A stretch of DNA of 8,459 nt. Origin: Verrucomicrobiales bacterium. GTDB lineage: Bacteria > Verrucomicrobiota > Verrucomicrobiia > Limisphaerales > UBA9464. This document shows positions 6,646 to 8,459 of the stretch, piece after piece. The notes under the pieces were generated by a model. The model saw nothing but the letters and a program-made list of their open reading frames with translations. It was not told the DNA's origin and searched no databases. Position numbers and translations under genes: made by a program. Positions within the stretch are counted from its first letter, which is position 1. The number at the start of each line of letters is the position of its first letter. The stretch is from positions 1 through 8,459 of the forward strand of contig DLVS01000781.1 of the NCBI GenBank assembly GCA_003445095.1, in the 5' to 3' direction.

Positions 6646-8139
6646 TCAGCGTCGGTCGAACGGCGCCTTCAGTACATCCCGACCGCCTTCGACGATATCT
6701 CCGCCGACATCGCTAATAATTCGGGCTTGGCGGCGCAGTTGCCAGAGTGAGCGGCGGGTGAGTCCGATAAGCCCACCGGGGGTTAGGACCATTTGGGCGG
6801 CACTGGTCAGGGTGAGCATGGGATTGAAGGGCCGCATCCGACGCATCGTCCGCCAGACCGCTTCCGGAGCGTGGGCGGCCTCTTCGCGGACGAACTCGAG
6901 CAAATGAATACTGAGCAGGCAGCCAATCATCGATCCCGCGATCAGCAGGTGATAGTCCCGAATTGTTTGGCCGAGGAAGGTTCCGAGCGCATCGGGAAGC
7001 ACTCGTAAAATAGCGCCGCCCAGCAGCGGCCCGACTGCCGTCAGTAGGCTCGTCAAGGCGAGGAACACGGCCACGTAGGGCGCCTTATTCGCCGGGGCGA
7101 GTTTGAGCATCAGATTGAACTGGCAGAGTTGAAAGCAGGCAGTCGTCGCTCCCACGATCAGGTACATCGCTGCGAGGTGCCAAAAGAACCGTTCTCCTGC
7201 CAGGGACCAACCGACCAAACTCACCAGGCCCCAGACCAGCGATGCCACGTACAACACCGGCTTGCTCCCGAAGCGGTCGCACAACCACCCCCAACCTTTG
7301 AGCGTCATCAGGCCGCCCAAGCCCGCTAACGCGGTCAGCAAACCCACGTTGCCCATGGGACGGTGCAAGCCTTCGAGGAGGAACACGGTATAGAAGGGTT
7401 GCCCCAGGTTGAGCAAGAGCCCCCACACGCCAATGAAGGCCACCAGTTTTAGATAATTCGGACTTCGCAGTGGCTCCTTGATTTCGGACAAATCGGGAGG
7501 ACTGGACTCTCGTTCCATGACCACCGGGGGAAACTTCATGCGCGTGAGGAACAGATAACCGATGAGCCGGAACAGGCCCGCCGTCGCGAAGATCCACCCG
7601 AACGTGAACAACGTGTTGTGACCGCGCTCAGCCAGGGCGCTGGCCACCAATACCGCCAGCAGAGTCCAGAAACCGAAGATGAGGTTGCGCCGGCCGAAGT
7701 AGGTTCCGCTCAGTCGCGGGGGAACCAGTTCGGCAATGGCCGCAGACCAAGACACGGATCCCAAGCTGTTCGCGAGCGTGGCGATTCCGAGGATCAGCGA
7801 AAAAGCCAGGTCGCGCCGTGACTCGGATAAAAATGGCAACCCGGCGGCGAGTCCCCAGGGCGCGGAGCTCAGCAGGAACGAAAGGGACATGATCTGGAAC
7901 AGCGAGAGACGGCCCCGAAGCCACGTGGCCAAAGGGGGCTGGACCAAGTTGCAGAAGTGCGGCAGGGCGGCCATGAGTCCCACCGCGCCGGGTCCCCACC
8001 CCAACGCCGTTACCGCGAAGGCAATCACGAACGGGAAACTGGGCATGGTCAGGTTCAACATGGGAACGCTGAAACACCCCTCGATGGTCGCGTATTTGAG
8101 CGAGACCAACAGTTCGCGATGACGCAGGCGGGAACTCAT
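6646..8139 (-). CDS. major facilitator superfamily (MFS) transporter, substrate unknown
   Basis: This 497-residue membrane protein has about 12 hydrophobic segments in two halves, separated by a polar central loop (about 201-229). Family marks are SWSAAIAELVP with GTYFGRRN (130-152) in the N-half and the MFS loop motif GWLCDRFGSK (284-293) in the C-half, which has the G-x3-D-R-x-G-x-K form. A mostly polar C-terminal tail of about 80 residues (415-497) follows the last helix. The start is constrained: TAG (antisense of 8140-8142) lies in frame immediately before the ATG. No good Shine-Dalgarno sequence is visible. The gene converges on rplT and shows no functional link to the other genes. The substrate cannot be inferred; an efflux or small-molecule uptake role is equally possible. 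Confidence 0.88.
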   Translation of the reverse strand: MSSRLRHRELLVSLKYATIEGCFSVPMLNLTMPSFPFVIAFAVTALGWGPGAVGLMAALPHFCNLVQPPLATWLRGRLSLFQIMSLSFLLSSAPWGLAAGLPFLSESRRDLAFSLILGIATLANSLGSVSWSAAIAELVPPRLSGTYFGRRNLIFGFWTLLAVLVASALAERGHNTLFTFGWIFATAGLFRLIGYLFLTRMKFPPVVMERESSPPDLSEIKEPLRSPNYLKLVAFIGVWGLLLNLGQPFYTVFLLEGLHRPMGNVGLLTALAGLGGLMTLKGWGWLCDRFGSKPVLYVASLVWGLVSLVGWSLAGERFFWHLAAMYLIVGATTACFQLCQFNLMLKLAPANKAPYVAVFLALTSLLTAVGPLLGGAILRVLPDALGTFLGQTIRDYHLLIAGSMIGCLLSIHLLEFVREEAAHAPEAVWRTMRRMRPFNPMLTLTSAAQMVLTPGGLIGLTRRSLWQLRRQARIISDVGGDIVEGGRDVLKAPFDRR

Positions 8140-8307
8140 CTAGCCAACAGCCTTGGCGATGACGAGGGTGACGAGAATGAGTCGGGAGCGAAATCGGATT
8201 CGGAGGGCGACGGGTCGGTAATCGGTCAGTCCACGGTTCAAGGCTTGGCCTTCACAGGCATCTCAAGACGTAGTACCGCGCCAATGCGTTCGCACGAACC
8301 ATCCAAA
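8140..8307. other. intergenic region upstream of the MFS gene; purine-rich triplet tract
   Basis: I recognise no gene here. From 8158 to about 8220 the + strand is purine-rich with a three-base rhythm (GAT GAC GAG GGT GAC GAG AAT GAG...), a degenerate GAN-type tract. A promoter for the transporter gene should lie in this region on the - strand, but no convincing -35/-10 pair stands out. Confidence 0.4.
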
Positions 8308-8317
8308 TGGTAGGGTT

Positions 8318-8330
8318 GGCGCGTTGCGCC
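8318..8330 (+). repeat. left REP hairpin of the REPIN-like element
   Basis: GGCGC (8318-8322) pairs perfectly with GCGCC (8326-8330) around the loop GTT, four bases after the GTAG foot. Relative to the right-hand hairpin the second base pair is flipped from G-C to C-G and the loop is GTT instead of GCT. Confidence 0.7.
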
Positions 8331-8403
8331 GTCCCCGGCCGGGCGGCACCTCCGGGCCGGCCTTTCGGAGTGATGCGTCGAATTCATCCATCGCGTCGTT
8401 GCG

Positions 8404-8425
8404 AAAGGCCGCGCCTTTGGCGCGG
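8404..8425. repeat. overlapping, mutually exclusive hairpins inside the element
   Basis: Two perfect stems share bases: AAAGGC (8404-8409) with GCCTTT (8413-8418), and CCGCGCC (8409-8415) with GGCGCGG (8419-8425). Only one can form at a time, and both compete with the 9-bp pairing to 8359-8367. Confidence 0.6.
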
Positions 8426-8429
8426 GGCC

Positions 8430-8442
8430 GCCGCAGCGCGGC
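8430..8442 (-). repeat. right REP hairpin of the REPIN-like element
   Basis: GCCGC (8430-8434) pairs with GCGGC (8438-8442) around a 3-base loop. On the - strand it follows the GTAG foot at the same distance as in the left unit. It is the inverted partner of the 8318-8330 hairpin. Confidence 0.7.
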
Positions 8443-8459
8443 AGCCCTACCAGGTTCAT

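Larger units (their letters stand above)
8308..8452. repeat. REPIN-like palindromic element (two inverted GTAG/hairpin units)
   Basis: The element is bounded by TGGTAGGG (8308-8315) and its inverse CCCTACCA (8445-8452). The outer 31 bases of each end match in inverted orientation at 25 positions. Each end has a GTAG tetranucleotide (8310-8313; CTAC at 8447-8450) followed by a 5-bp hairpin with a 3-base loop, which is how REP sequences are built. Two inverted REPs make a REPIN. Further inside, a perfect 9-bp inverted repeat (GGCCTTTCG 8359-8367 with CGAAAGGCC 8402-8410) lets most of the element fold on itself. Such elements are moved in trans by RAYT (Y1-type) transposases; none is encoded here. 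Copy number in the genome is needed to confirm the class. Confidence 0.7.

Noticed and set aside
7957..8313. + strand open frame with an acidic stretch running past the transporter start
   Set aside because: It is mostly antisense to the transporter gene, and the acidic part comes from the GAN-rich tract. No start signal or family resemblance.
8296..8457. GAACC (8296-8300) and GGTTC (8453-8457) flanking the element as an extra inverted repeat
   Set aside because: Five bases, unequal distance to the element ends (7 versus 0 bases), and not a direct target-site duplication; could be chance.
8238..8459. - strand open frame reaching the right edge of the window
   Set aside because: Most of it is the palindromic element read as protein. 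No known domain; most likely a chance frame in GC-rich repeat DNA.
1..8459. CRISPR array, tRNA or insertion sequence
   Set aside because: No regularly spaced identical direct repeats, no tRNA cloverleaf and no transposase gene were seen; the only tandem repeats are the WD40 codons.

Overview
The window looks like chromosomal DNA from a high-GC, free-living bacterium, most plausibly a member of the Verrucomicrobiota or another PVC-group lineage. This is an inference from several features. The ribosomal proteins L35 and L20 are clearly bacterial, rplT lacks an obvious Shine-Dalgarno sequence, there is a very large STAND/WD40 protein, and a GTAG-type palindromic element lies near the right edge. 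No 16S rRNA or other taxonomic marker is present, so the assignment is tentative.

Left part (100-5777, + strand): two genes overlap by four bases (GTGA) and form one translational unit. The first encodes a three-part TIR-family protein with an intact-looking catalytic glutamate. The second encodes a 1398-residue regulator: an nSTAND1-type P-loop NTPase, one hydrophobic transmembrane-like helix, a short helical linker and 16 WD40 blades. Together they fit a STAND-controlled conflict (probably anti-phage or self-killing) module, in which the propellers sense a trigger, the NTPase acts as the switch and the TIR protein is the likely NAD-consuming effector. This is the most interesting part of the window. 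I recognise the domain families and the general STAND/TIR logic, but not this exact two-gene system as a characterised one.

Middle part (5927-6610, + strand): rpmI (bL35) and rplT (bL20) form a housekeeping pair closed by a strong intrinsic terminator with a C(UUCG)G tetraloop hairpin. Neither infC (upstream) nor pheS (downstream) is adjacent. The conflict module ends 149 bp upstream of rpmI with no convincing terminator between them.

Right part (6646-8459): a 12-helix MFS transporter of unknown substrate lies on the - strand, convergent with rplT. Upstream of it are about 170 bp with no recognised gene, containing a purine-rich GAN-triplet tract. Next comes a 145-bp element (8308-8452) with imperfect 31-bp inverted termini. 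Each terminus has a GTAG foot followed by a small hairpin, the signature of REP/REPIN elements mobilised in trans by RAYT (Y1) transposases. The two hairpins differ by a compensatory base-pair flip, which argues that the structure itself is maintained.
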